Assembly: GCA_902785905.1 (NCBI GenBank)
Contig: CADAAM010000060.1
Span: 1-34,057 of the forward strand
Direction: 5' to 3'
Length of the DNA stretch: 34,057 nucleotides
Origin: Oscillospiraceae bacterium
Lineage (GTDB): Bacteria > Bacillota > Clostridia > Oscillospirales > Oscillospiraceae
Part shown: positions 7,814 through 14,204 of the stretch, piece after piece
Layout: each line of letters opens with the position of its first letter
How positions within the stretch are numbered: position 1 is the first letter of the stretch
Made by a program: the position numbers and the translations under genes
The notes under the pieces: generated by a model
What the model saw: the letters and a program-made list of their open reading frames with translations, nothing else
What the model was told of the DNA's origin: nothing
Databases searched by the model: none

Positions 7814-8923
7814 ATGCAGGAGAAGAGTTCCTTTGAAAACGCGAGAAAGAATATTCAGCGCGGCGGCAAGCTGCTCTACAGGGCCAGCCGGATCATCGCC
7901 TTTGCGCTGACCGTCCTGGTGATCGTCCACGCGATTGCGCTGCTGTCGGTCTTCACCAGCGACAAGGCCGCATATTATATCCGCAGCCTCTATGAGAACA
8001 ACGCCTTTTACCGCCTGATCGACCTGTTTGCCGATCTGCGGGGCCTGCCATCCTGGTCGGACGCCGCCATCGGCTGCTTTGCGGCGCTGCTGTCCTATCT
8101 GGTGCTGCTGCTGTTCGTGCGCATGGTCACGCGGATGATGCGCTATCTCGCCCAAGGCGGGCGGCCCTTTGACATCAGCGCGGCCAAAACCGTGCGCGCC
8201 TATTCCTGGCTGCTGCTGGTGCTGGCCCTGTATAACCCGGCCCTCGGCCTGATCTCCTTTGCCCTTTCCATGCTCTTTTCCTATATCATGGAATACGGCG
8301 GCTATATCCAGGCCCGGGCGGATGAGACCAACCGCATCCAGGAGGAGATCATCGTCTCCTTCGCGGAGATCACCGAGAACAAGTCCGGCCAGACAGGCCA
8401 GCACATCCGCCGCGTGTCGGAGTACGCCCGCGTCCTGGCGGAGGAGCTGGGCCTTGATGAGGAGAGCTGTGAGAAGATCCGCATCGCCTCCACCATGCAC
8501 GACATCGGCAAGCTGATGATCCCGTCGGAGATCCTGGAGAAACCGGGCCGCCTGACGGACGAGGAGTACAGTGTTATCAAGACGCACACGACCTACGGCG
8601 GACAGCTCCTGGAGAACGTGGAAGGGGAGGAGATGCAGCTTTCGCGCACCATCGCCCTGCAGCACCACGAGCGCTGGGACGGCAGAGGCTACCCACGGAA
8701 CCTTGCAAACGACGCCATCAGTCTCGAAGGGCGCATCGTGGCAGTGGCCGACGTGTACGACGCCCTCACCAGCCGGCGCAGCTACAAGCAGGCCTGGGAC
8801 GAGGAACGGGCCTTTCGGGAAATCAAAAACGGCCGCGGCACCCAGTTTGACCCCGTGGTGGTGGACGCTTTCGAGCGCGCCCACGACAAGATCCTCGAAG
8901 TGCAGAAGAAATTTGCGGACTGA
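7814..8923 (+). CDS. Membrane-anchored HD-GYP domain phosphodiesterase
   Basis: The 369-aa protein has an N-terminal membrane region with hydrophobic segments at about residues 27-48, 86-108 and 129-157, and a C-terminal HD-GYP domain from about 185. The domain shows HIRRVSEYA (His197), the metal-binding HDIGK (229-233), the HHERWDGRGYP motif (284-294) and the ADVYDALTSRRSYK segment, so it looks catalytically complete. HD-GYP proteins usually hydrolyse cyclic di-GMP to pGpG or GMP; some act on cGAMP. The N-terminal half resembles no sensor domain I can name. It is divergent from another likely c-di-GMP phosphodiesterase. The start has a GAGGGG site. Confidence 0.92.
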   Translation: MQEKSSFENARKNIQRGGKLLYRASRIIAFALTVLVIVHAIALLSVFTSDKAAYYIRSLYENNAFYRLIDLFADLRGLPSWSDAAIGCFAALLSYLVLLLFVRMVTRMMRYLAQGGRPFDISAAKTVRAYSWLLLVLALYNPALGLISFALSMLFSYIMEYGGYIQARADETNRIQEEIIVSFAEITENKSGQTGQHIRRVSEYARVLAEELGLDEESCEKIRIASTMHDIGKLMIPSEILEKPGRLTDEEYSVIKTHTTYGGQLLENVEGEEMQLSRTIALQHHERWDGRGYPRNLANDAISLEGRIVAVADVYDALTSRRSYKQAWDEERAFREIKNGRGTQFDPVVVDAFERAHDKILEVQKKFAD

Positions 8924-8972
8924 CAAAAGGAAAAGTCGGCAAAACCGGAGGGGCTGACGCAGAACTGACAAA

Positions 8973-9032
8973 CCCCTCAGTCACAATGCTTGCGGGAGAC
9001 GCATTGTGACAGGTCCCCAAAAGGGGAGCCAA
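8973..9032 (-). repeat. Dispersed palindromic repeat, family A (single reverse copy)
   Basis: The reverse complement reads as the same module as 3425-3490: an outer ggctcccc/ggggacc hairpin, an inner hairpin with perfect arms gtcacaatgc/gcattgtgac around the conserved loop region GTCTCCCGCAA, then ctgagggg. The arms differ from the other copies but still pair. It sits between the HD-GYP stop and the trpB2 promoter and may act as a terminator or mRNA end. Confidence 0.7.
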
Positions 9033-9045
9033 GGCAAAAAAACTC

Positions 9046-9074
9046 TTGACACTTTAGCGCGTTAGTGTTATGAT
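9046..9074 (+). promoter_or_regulatory. Promoter of the T-box/trpB2 transcript
   Basis: A perfect -35 TTGACA (9046-9051), a 17-nt spacer and -10 TATGAT (9069-9074). Transcription would begin near 9081, just before the T-box Stem I. This is one of the strongest housekeeping promoters in the window. Confidence 0.85.
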
Positions 9075-9081
9075 CCACCCA

Positions 9082-9362
9082 TAAACCGAAGAGCGGGAGG
9101 AGTACTCCGCAAATCGTTCCTTTTCAGAGAGCTGCCGTCCGGTGCGAGGCAGCAGGGGGCGCGCGAGGGAATGGACCCGCGAGGGCAAACAGAACGGGGG
9201 CGCGATCCCCTCAGTATGGGCGACGGAGCTGGCGATCCGTTATCAAAGGGCCGGCGTGTGACAGCACGCAAAAGTGGGCGCGCAAGCGCCAAGCCGGGTG
9301 GTACCGCAGGAGTTCAACGCTCTTGTCCCTGCAAAATATGCAGAGGCAAGGGCTTTTGTTTT
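9082..9362 (+). promoter_or_regulatory. T-box riboswitch, probably tryptophan-specific
   Basis: The leader has the hallmarks of a T-box. A Stem I apical region contains AGAGAGCTGCC and GGTGCGAGGCAGC (9126-9153). A specifier segment GAATGGAC (9169-9176) places codon TGG (Trp) at 9172-9174 in the usual GAA-codon-A context. The conserved tRNA-acceptor bulge region GGGTGGTACCGC spans 9297-9308. A terminator hairpin (about 9316-9350, one mismatch and some G-T pairs) is followed by TTTTGTTTT. Uncharged tRNA-Trp would stabilise the antiterminator and allow expression of the genes behind it. The Trp codon agrees with the downstream tryptophan synthase beta gene. Confidence 0.9.
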
Positions 9363-9394
9363 GCCTCTGACATCTCAGAAAAGGAGCGATCCCC

Positions 9395-10657
9395 ATGTTA
9401 GTAAACAACATCCCCTACAAAACCTATCTCGCCGAAAGTGAAATTCCGAATGCCTGGTACAATCTCCGGGCCGACATGAAGGTCAAGCCCGCGCCGCTGC
9501 TCAATCCCGGCACCGGCAAGCCCCTCACCGCCGATGAGCTGACGCCCATTTTCTGTGAAGAGCTGGTGAAGCAGGAGCTCGACAACGACACCCCCTATTT
9601 CCCCATCCCGAAAGAGATCCTGGACTTCTACAAGATGTACCGCCCCTCGCCTCTGGTGCGCGCCTACTGCCTCGAGAAGGTGCTGGACACCCCGGCGAGA
9701 ATCTACTATAAGTTCGAGGGCAACAACACTTCCGGCAGCCACAAGCTCAACTCCGCCATCGCCCAGGCCTACTACGCCAAGCAGCAGGGTCTCAAGGGCG
9801 TGACCACCGAGACCGGCGCCGGACAGTGGGGCACGGCCCTGTCCATGGCCTGCGCGTATCTGGGCCTTGACTGCAAGGTTTTCATGGTCAAGGTCAGCTA
9901 TGAGCAGAAGCCCTTCCGCCGTGAGGTCATGCGCACCTACGGGGCGAGCGTAACGCCCTCTCCCTCCATGGAGACCGAGGTCGGCAAGAAGATCCTGGCC
10001 GAGCACCCCGGCACCACAGGCTCCCTCGGCTGCGCGATCTCCGAGGCGGTGGAGGTCGCGGTCAAGAACCCCGGCTACCGCTATGTGCTGGGCAGCGTCC
10101 TCAACCAGGTGCTCCTGCACCAGAGCATCATCGGCCTGGAGGCCAAGGCGGCCTTTGACAAGATCGGCGTCAGGCCCGACATCATCATCGGCTGCGCCGG
10201 CGGCGGCTCCAACCTCGGCGGCCTGATCGCCCCCTTCATGGGCGAGAAGCTGAGAGGCGAGGCCGACTACCGCATCATCGCGGTCGAGCCCGCCTCCTGC
10301 CCGAGCTTTACCCGCGGCAAATTCGCCTACGACTTCTGCGACACCGGCATGATCTGCCCGCTGGCCAAGATGTACACCCTCGGCAGCTCCTTCATCCCGT
10401 CCCCGAACCACGCGGGCGGCTCTGAGGGCATACTCCCCGCGCCGGAGAGCAGCCACGCCATCCGCGCCGCCATCGACGAGGCCCTCAAGTGCAAGGAGAG
10501 CGGGGAGCAGAAGGACATCCTCTTCGGCCTCACCGGCACCGGCTATTTCGACCTCAAGGCCTACGAGCAGTTCAACGACGGCGTTATGACCGACTACATC
10601 CCCACGGATGAGGACCTGGCGAAGGGCTTCGCCGGTCTGCCCAAAATCGACGCCTGA
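9395..10657 (+). CDS. trpB: TrpB2-type tryptophan synthase beta chain (TrpB-like PLP enzyme)
   Basis: The 420-aa protein is the longer TrpB2 form, not the roughly 400-aa TrpB1 that pairs with TrpA. It has the PLP lysine in NNTSGSHKLNSA (Lys117), the TETGAGQWG segment and the phosphate-binding CAGGGSNLGG loop. TrpB enzymes join indole and serine to give tryptophan. No trpA or other trp gene is in the window, so it may work on free indole, as proposed for stand-alone TrpB2 proteins. The Trp T-box at 9082-9362 fits a tryptophan supply role. ATG at 9395 follows AAAAGGAG. A small double-glycine leader gene starts 12 nt after the stop. Confidence 0.93.
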   Translation: MLVNNIPYKTYLAESEIPNAWYNLRADMKVKPAPLLNPGTGKPLTADELTPIFCEELVKQELDNDTPYFPIPKEILDFYKMYRPSPLVRAYCLEKVLDTPARIYYKFEGNNTSGSHKLNSAIAQAYYAKQQGLKGVTTETGAGQWGTALSMACAYLGLDCKVFMVKVSYEQKPFRREVMRTYGASVTPSPSMETEVGKKILAEHPGTTGSLGCAISEAVEVAVKNPGYRYVLGSVLNQVLLHQSIIGLEAKAAFDKIGVRPDIIIGCAGGGSNLGGLIAPFMGEKLRGEADYRIIAVEPASCPSFTRGKFAYDFCDTGMICPLAKMYTLGSSFIPSPNHAGGSEGILPAPESSHAIRAAIDEALKCKESGEQKDILFGLTGTGYFDLKAYEQFNDGVMTDYIPTDEDLAKGFAGLPKIDA

Positions 10658-10669
10658 AAGGAAAAGGAC

Positions 10670-10864
10670 ATGCCCGACAGCGCAATCAGGAAAATCAGCG
10701 ATGCCCGCCTCGACAACGTGAGCGGCGGCGCGGCCAGACCCAAATTCGTCAGCAGCTTCTACTGCGAGAAGTGCAATAAGACCATCCGCCTCAACGGGGT
10801 CTACAGCCTTGAGCGGGCGCAGAAGGATCACGACGCAAAGGAGCACGCGGCGAAGAAACGGTAG
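10670..10864 (+). CDS. Small protein with double-glycine leader and possible C2H2 zinc site
   Basis: The 64-aa product has two parts. Residues 1-20 end in RLDNVSGG, like the leaders cut by C39-peptidase ABC exporters of bacteriocins. The predicted mature part (21-64) has Cys32, Cys35, His54 and His59 (CEKC ... HDAKEH), a plausible zinc-binding C-x2-C-x18-H-x4-H arrangement, and is rich in Lys/Arg. A GAAAAGG ribosome site precedes the ATG, and the gap from trpB2 is only 12 nt, so it should be controlled by the Trp T-box, although the protein itself has no tryptophan. The leader closely matches that of the LysM gene at 12362-12601. No exporter is visible nearby. I do not recognise a named family. 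Confidence 0.75.
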   Translation: MPDSAIRKISDARLDNVSGGAARPKFVSSFYCEKCNKTIRLNGVYSLERAQKDHDAKEHAAKKR

Positions 10865-10870
10865 AATAAG

Positions 10871-10915
10871 ACCCGGGGGAAGCATCCTCCGGGTTCTTCT
10901 ATATTTGTCTCTCCT
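10871..10915 (+). terminator. Rho-independent terminator of the trpB2 operon
   Basis: A 10-bp stem (acccggggga 10871-10880, tcctccgggt 10885-10894, one G-T pair) with loop AGCA starts just after the small gene's stop. A pyrimidine-rich run follows. This supports one transcript of T-box, trpB2 and the small gene. Confidence 0.75.
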
Positions 10916-10928
10916 TTTTGGGGGAAAA

Positions 10929-11282
10929 TCACTTGTCGAAATAATCCTCCTTCGGCTTCTTACGCAGGGCGGCGTCGAGCAATACGTCCTCCTCCACCAC
11001 GGGGACGAGGCCGTTCTGCCGCAGAATCTCCTTCGCCCTGTCCACGTCGTCCTCGGCAACCTTGACCCAGTAGATGTCCCGGTCGATGGTGCCGCGACCG
11101 CCGAAGTTGCGCGGGTCGAGCTTTGCGCCGCAGCCTCCGCCCATGACGGTCTCCTGCAGATAGTGGCCGGAGCGCATGCTCTGCAGCCCCGCCTCCTTCA
11201 GCGCATCCCTGATCTGCTCCCAGGTCTCACGGTCGCGCTTCTGAAAAATGTACACACGCTTTTCAAACAGCTTTTCAAACAT
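10929..11282 (-). CDS. Conserved hypothetical protein (DUF2007-like tail)
   Basis: The 117-aa product has no signal peptide or membrane segment. The middle GHYLQETVMGGGCGAKLD and the segment YWVKVAEDDVDRAKEILRQN resemble a small alpha/beta fold in which a residue-by-residue address such as DVDRAKEIL follows a strand, as in DUF2007-type proteins; this is only a pattern match. It ends in a charged tail (KKPKEDYFDK). Its start lies 11 nt from the stop of the patatin-like gene on the same strand, so the two likely form an operon. No function is assigned. Confidence 0.7.
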   Translation of the reverse strand: MFEKLFEKRVYIFQKRDRETWEQIRDALKEAGLQSMRSGHYLQETVMGGGCGAKLDPRNFGGRGTIDRDIYWVKVAEDDVDRAKEILRQNGLVPVVEEDVLLDAALRKKPKEDYFDK

Positions 11283-11293
11283 GGCTGTACCTC

Positions 11294-12094
11294 CTATATA
11301 TGATCTGGCGTTTTCAAAAACATCTGAATCTCCCCGAGCCGCCGCAGCCCCTCGCCCAAGGGTTCCGGCGGGCGCAGCACCATGATCTTGCCCGCCTGCT
11401 CGTCCCGGTCGATCTCCTGCATGAGGCGGTTATACTGCTCATGCCGCAGGGACATGGCCTCGACGGCCTTCGGGTACTTGCGCAGGGCGAGGCGCATGAG
11501 GGGCATGGCCTCCGCGCGGGTCTTGCGATAGCCCCTGGGCTGGGTCAGAATGAGCACATTCCGGTCATAACCGAGCTCGTGCATATAGCCGTAGGGAAGG
11601 GCGTCCACCATGCCGCCGTCGAGATACAGGCGGCCGCCGATCTCCACCGGGCGCGACACCACGGGCATGGAGGCGGAGGCCCGCATCCAGTCCATGTCAA
11701 GCGCCCCGCCGTCGGTACAGCGGTGGTAGACGACCTCGCCGCTTTCAATGTCGGTCGCACCGATGTAGAAGGCCATGGGGTTTTCGCGGAAAGCCCTGCG
11801 GTCGAAGGGGTCCAGCACATCCGGCAGCTCCCGGTAGCAGAAGTCGGCCCCGTAGAGATCGCCGGTTTTCAGCAGGGAGCGGAAGCTGCAATAGCGCGGA
11901 TCGCGGCAGTAGCGCTTGTTATAGCGCAGCGGCCGCCCGTGCTGGCGGGATTTGAAGTTGCAGCCGAACACGGCCCCCGCCGAGATGCCCGCCGCGGCGT
12001 CGAAACGGATATCGTTTTCCAGAAACACGTCGAGCACGCCGCAGGTGAACAGCCCGCGCATCGCGCCGCCCTCCATGATGAGCGCCGTTTTCAT
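11294..12094 (-). CDS. Patatin-like phospholipase family protein
   Basis: The 266-aa protein starts MKTALIMEGGAMRG, the oxyanion-hole motif of patatins. It has the nucleophile elbow GISAGA (Ser38) and the catalytic DGG motif (Asp159 in LDGGMVDALPY), so the Ser-Asp dyad is complete. It belongs with YjjU-type bacterial patatins, which probably hydrolyse acyl esters of lipids inside the cell; the true substrate is unknown. No signal peptide is seen. The ATG has an AGGGAGGG site upstream on the minus strand. It is followed by the hypothetical gene at 10929-11282. Confidence 0.9.
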   Translation of the reverse strand: MKTALIMEGGAMRGLFTCGVLDVFLENDIRFDAAAGISAGAVFGCNFKSRQHGRPLRYNKRYCRDPRYCSFRSLLKTGDLYGADFCYRELPDVLDPFDRRAFRENPMAFYIGATDIESGEVVYHRCTDGGALDMDWMRASASMPVVSRPVEIGGRLYLDGGMVDALPYGYMHELGYDRNVLILTQPRGYRKTRAEAMPLMRLALRKYPKAVEAMSLRHEQYNRLMQEIDRDEQAGKIMVLRPPEPLGEGLRRLGEIQMFLKTPDHI

Positions 12095-12152
12095 CGCAAT
12101 CCCTCCCTGTCAGGATGCTCTATTATATCACCGTCGACGCCCCGACACAACA

Positions 12153-12309
12153 AATATTGCTCCCCAATAAATTCTTGAATTTTTGGGGAGCAATATTGCC
12201 GTGTTTTGCGGTTGCCCCGCTTAGAGGCGAGCGAAACGGCAATTGAATCGTTATTGATGTGCCACAGAAATGCCGCGTCTTGATTCAGGATTAAATTGCA
12301 CATCAATAA
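12153..12309. repeat. Consecutive inverted repeats
   Basis: Three inverted repeats follow one another. A perfect 15-bp stem has arms at 12153-12167 and 12183-12197 (aatattgctccccaa type). An imperfect stem (attgccgt.../...acggcaat) spans about 12194-12244. A perfect 12-bp pair ttattgatgtgc/gcacatcaataa is at 12251-12262 and 12298-12309. The stretch lies between the patatin gene start and the LysM gene end and contains no convincing gene. Confidence 0.5.
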
Positions 12310-12340
12310 AAACGGCACAGTCCTAAGACCGTGCCGTTTT
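12309..12340. terminator. Terminator of the LysM gene
   Basis: Arms AAAACGGCAC (12309-12318) and GTGCCGTTTT (12331-12340) form a 10-bp stem with A/T runs at both ends, so it can work in either direction. It lies 22 nt beyond the minus-strand LysM gene stop. Confidence 0.75.
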
Positions 12341-12361
12341 ATTCAGATGAGCTTCAAACGA

Positions 12362-12601
12362 TCAGCGAACGCGGATGACCCAGCCCTCTCTGATGACGTC
12401 GATGTTCTTGATGAGCTGGCTGTTCAGGGACTGAATGGCGTAAGCGTTGGTGCCGAATCTCTGGGCGATCTGGGAGAGAGTGTCGCCGCGAACGATGCGG
12501 TAGTAGGTCGCGCCGCCGTCAACCCAGGAGGGGCCGTCAGCACCCTTGCCGCCGGAAACGCTGTCGAGGGACTCGTCGTTGAGCTTGGTAATATCAGACA
12601 T
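12362..12601 (-). CDS. Small LysM protein with double-glycine leader
   Basis: The 79-aa product starts with a leader ending LNDESLDSVSGG (Gly17-Gly18), then a short Gly/Asp linker, then one LysM domain (about residues 33-78: YRIVRGDTLSQIAQRFG ... IREGWVIRV). LysM domains bind peptidoglycan or chitin N-acetylglucosamine chains. Normal secreted LysM proteins carry Sec signals; here a bacteriocin-type leader replaces it, so export by a C39-peptidase ABC transporter is inferred. The leader matches that of the gene at 10670-10864. It is monocistronic, with its own promoter (12646-12674), an AAAAGGAG site and a terminator (12309-12340). Confidence 0.85.
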   Translation of the reverse strand: MSDITKLNDESLDSVSGGKGADGPSWVDGGATYYRIVRGDTLSQIAQRFGTNAYAIQSLNSQLIKNIDVIREGWVIRVR

Positions 12602-12645
12602 GATTGTAATCTCCTTTTAATTTTTTTCCTTCTCAGGATGGCTGT

Positions 12646-12674
12646 AGTATAGCACAGCTTTTGCCATTTGTCCA
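12646..12674 (-). promoter_or_regulatory. Promoter of the LysM gene
   Basis: On the minus strand TGGACA (12674-12669), a 17-nt spacer and TATACT (12651-12646), with TG upstream of the -10. It lies 45 nt before the LysM start. Confidence 0.7.
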
Positions 12675-12782
12675 CATAACCGTGAGTGGTTTAAGAGTTC
12701 TTCAGAATTTTTCGGTAGGAAAGCTCTTAAATATGTGCATCACATCCATAAGCCGAAATAATCGGAACGAGAAGCTGTTGCC

Positions 12783-12849
12783 ACCGGTTCATGCACACAC
12801 CCCCGGTGTGTGCGGTTATGATTCAAATCCCCTCACCATGCCAAACAAA
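12783..12849 (+). repeat. 67-bp repeat, copy 1, with hairpin and tRNA-3'-end-like tail
   Basis: This 67-bp unit starts accggttcat, has a perfect 9-bp hairpin (gcacacacc/ggtgtgtgc) and ends with a segment containing ATTCAAATCCCCTCACCA, which looks like the T-loop and acceptor end of a tRNA or tmRNA. A second copy of equal length is at 14205-14271. The two flank the pilin gene in the same orientation. Confidence 0.65.
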
Positions 12850-13149
12850 ATGGTGATTATCTCTAACATCATACAGGCAGCTATGTCTTGGTTTTCTTTT
12901 TTGTTTTTCGGAGTGAAAGGTCTCCATTCCTTTATTTCCAATACAGTCTTTGCACCGGTAATCATCATGATCATGGTTTCCTCAAGCATGTTGAATATTA
13001 TGTCATATTTATAATTAATATTTATAATTAATGATATTACGAAAGCCCAGGACATGATAAAGAAAAATGCCCAAAAGTTCCAAACTTTTTAATTTTTGCC
13101 GACCATTCGGACGTTTTCTTTCCGGAGAATACTGATTTATAAATAATCA
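12850..13149. other. AT-rich intergenic region
   Basis: No convincing gene is seen. The stretch is much richer in A/T than the rest of the window. It contains a 13-bp tandem duplication near 13008-13033 (tttataattaat twice). An open frame of 79 codons on the minus strand ends inside the 67-bp repeat and has no clear ribosome site, so I do not call it. Confidence 0.5.
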
Positions 13150-13178
13150 TTGAATCGCCTTGCAATGTCTGCTATAAT
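13150..13178 (+). promoter_or_regulatory. Promoter of the pilin-like gene
   Basis: TTGAAT (13150-13155), a 17-nt spacer and a perfect TATAAT (13173-13178), 61 nt before the chosen start. Confidence 0.65.
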
Positions 13179-13239
13179 ATAAAAAGAGAGATTTCCATGA
13201 CCGAATGCCGAAATGCCGGAAAAGCAGGGGAGGTGCAGA

Positions 13240-14049
13240 ATGCGCAGCCACAGAATGAAAAAAGGTTTTACACTGGCGGAATTGCTGATTGTCGTGGCGA
13301 TCATTGCAGTGCTGGTGGCAATCGCTATTCCCGTCTTTACCAAGCAGCTGGAAAGAAGCCGTGAGAGCGTTGACTTTGCCAATATGCGCAGCGCCTATAC
13401 GGAAGTCATGGTTGCCGCGATAAGTGATGATGCGGGAAGTCCGCTTAAGAAGGCAGACGGGACATTTCAGGCCGAGATTACTATCAAGCAGAAGCAAGAA
13501 GACTGGCAGACCGGCGGTATCGAAAACATGCGGATCGGCGGCGTGCCGTATGCAGACTGGGACAGCAAGATGCCGGCCATCGATGGAACGGCAACAGTCA
13601 CGTTCTATCCTGATTCTGACAAAGTGATTATTGACTGGAGCGGCTCGGGAAGCGGCTCGGGAAGCGGCTCGGGAAGCGGCTCGGGAAGCGGCTCGGGAAG
13701 CGGCATACCATCTTTACACGGGGCAGGCCGTGATATTACTGATGAACAATTCTGCAGACCGGGTGTAGTGCTCCAGGATCAGACTGGGACGTACGTCCTC
13801 GCGTTGTCCGGCACGTATGGGATGTGGAGCAAATACACGCAAGGGACATCAGTCGCGGAGCTTGCTGTACAGTATCCTGATAGTGTCAAACTGGTCAATG
13901 CTTCAGACATCAAGGATTCTTCGTCTATCGGGACATTGCAAGCGGGAGATCTGTATTATCATTCCGTCGACGGTACATATTACTATGTCAACAGCGTTAA
14001 TCAGTACGATGATATTCCTAACGGGGCATGGGTGCCTCTGATACAGTAG
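13240..14049 (+). CDS. Orphan type IV pilin-like protein with Ser-Gly linker
   Basis: The 269-aa product has a class III signal: MKKG|FTLAELLIVVAI, with cleavage expected after Gly9 and the conserved Glu14 (fifth mature residue), then a hydrophobic helix to about residue 32. A first globular part (33-133) is followed by a pure Ser-Gly linker (about 134-155) and a second, Tyr- and Asp-rich part to the end. I chose ATG 13240 because GGGGAGG lies just before it; the frame is open to an ATG at 13213. No pilus motor, prepilin peptidase or other pilin is in the window. Base composition and codon use are visibly lower in GC than in neighbours, and repeats flank it, which suggests transfer. Confidence 0.85.
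   Translation: MRSHRMKKGFTLAELLIVVAIIAVLVAIAIPVFTKQLERSRESVDFANMRSAYTEVMVAAISDDAGSPLKKADGTFQAEITIKQKQEDWQTGGIENMRIGGVPYADWDSKMPAIDGTATVTFYPDSDKVIIDWSGSGSGSGSGSGSGSGSGSGSGIPSLHGAGRDITDEQFCRPGVVLQDQTGTYVLALSGTYGMWSKYTQGTSVAELAVQYPDSVKLVNASDIKDSSSIGTLQAGDLYYHSVDGTYYYVNSVNQYDDIPNGAWVPLIQ
13639..13704 (+). repeat. 12-bp tandem repeat inside the pilin gene
   Basis: Five exact copies of AGCGGCTCGGGA plus a half copy encode (Ser-Gly)n. The unit is a multiple of three, so gain or loss of copies would change linker length without breaking the frame. Confidence 0.95.
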
Positions 14050-14079
14050 TACCACAGGAGCGCAAGCCCTGAAATAAAG

Positions 14080-14118
14080 AAAGGCAGCAGATTTTCTATC
14101 AGAATCTGCTGCCTTTTT
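14080..14118 (+). terminator. Terminator of the pilin-like gene
   Basis: A perfect 14-bp stem (arms 14080-14093 and 14103-14116, aaaggcagcagatt) with a 9-nt loop and a T-run, 30 nt after the pilin stop. Confidence 0.9.
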
Positions 14119-14140
14119 ATGGCAGAGGTGAGGGGAGTTG
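14111..14140 (-). repeat. Partial duplication of the tmRNA 3' end
   Basis: This 30-bp segment matches 14290-14319 at 28 of 30 positions; the only difference is CA for TG. The matching stretch covers the T-run plus the last 21 nt of ssrA (acceptor 3' strand and part of the T arm). It is the kind of duplication left by integration at a tmRNA gene, but only about 150 bp lie between the copies. Confidence 0.6.
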
Positions 14141-14204
14141 CGTGCATTTCTTTTTCGCTTACGGGGGATGCGGAAAAGAAATAAAAGTATTCACCGGTGT
14201 GCGC

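Noticed and set aside
9398..11059. A 553-codon open frame on the minus strand across trpB2
   Set aside because: It is an antisense shadow of trpB2 and its neighbour with no recognisable motif. The same applies to long antisense frames opposite rnj, murA, the phosphohexomutase, era and mutS2.
12091..12318. A 75-codon minus-strand frame between the LysM and patatin genes
   Set aside because: It runs through several hairpins and the terminator, and has no similarity that I can recognise.
12816..13055. A 79-codon minus-strand frame in the AT-rich gap
   Set aside because: Its C-terminus (MVRGFES) comes from the 67-bp repeat, the rest is low-complexity Ile/Asn/Lys, and I see no ribosome site.
13160..13178. 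TTGCAA as the -35 box of the pilin promoter
   Set aside because: It is only 7 nt from the TATAAT; the TTGAAT at 13150 with a 17-nt spacer is correct.
13639..13704. Possible CRISPR or direct-repeat array
   Set aside because: Units are 12 bp with no spacers and encode Ser-Gly in frame with the pilin.
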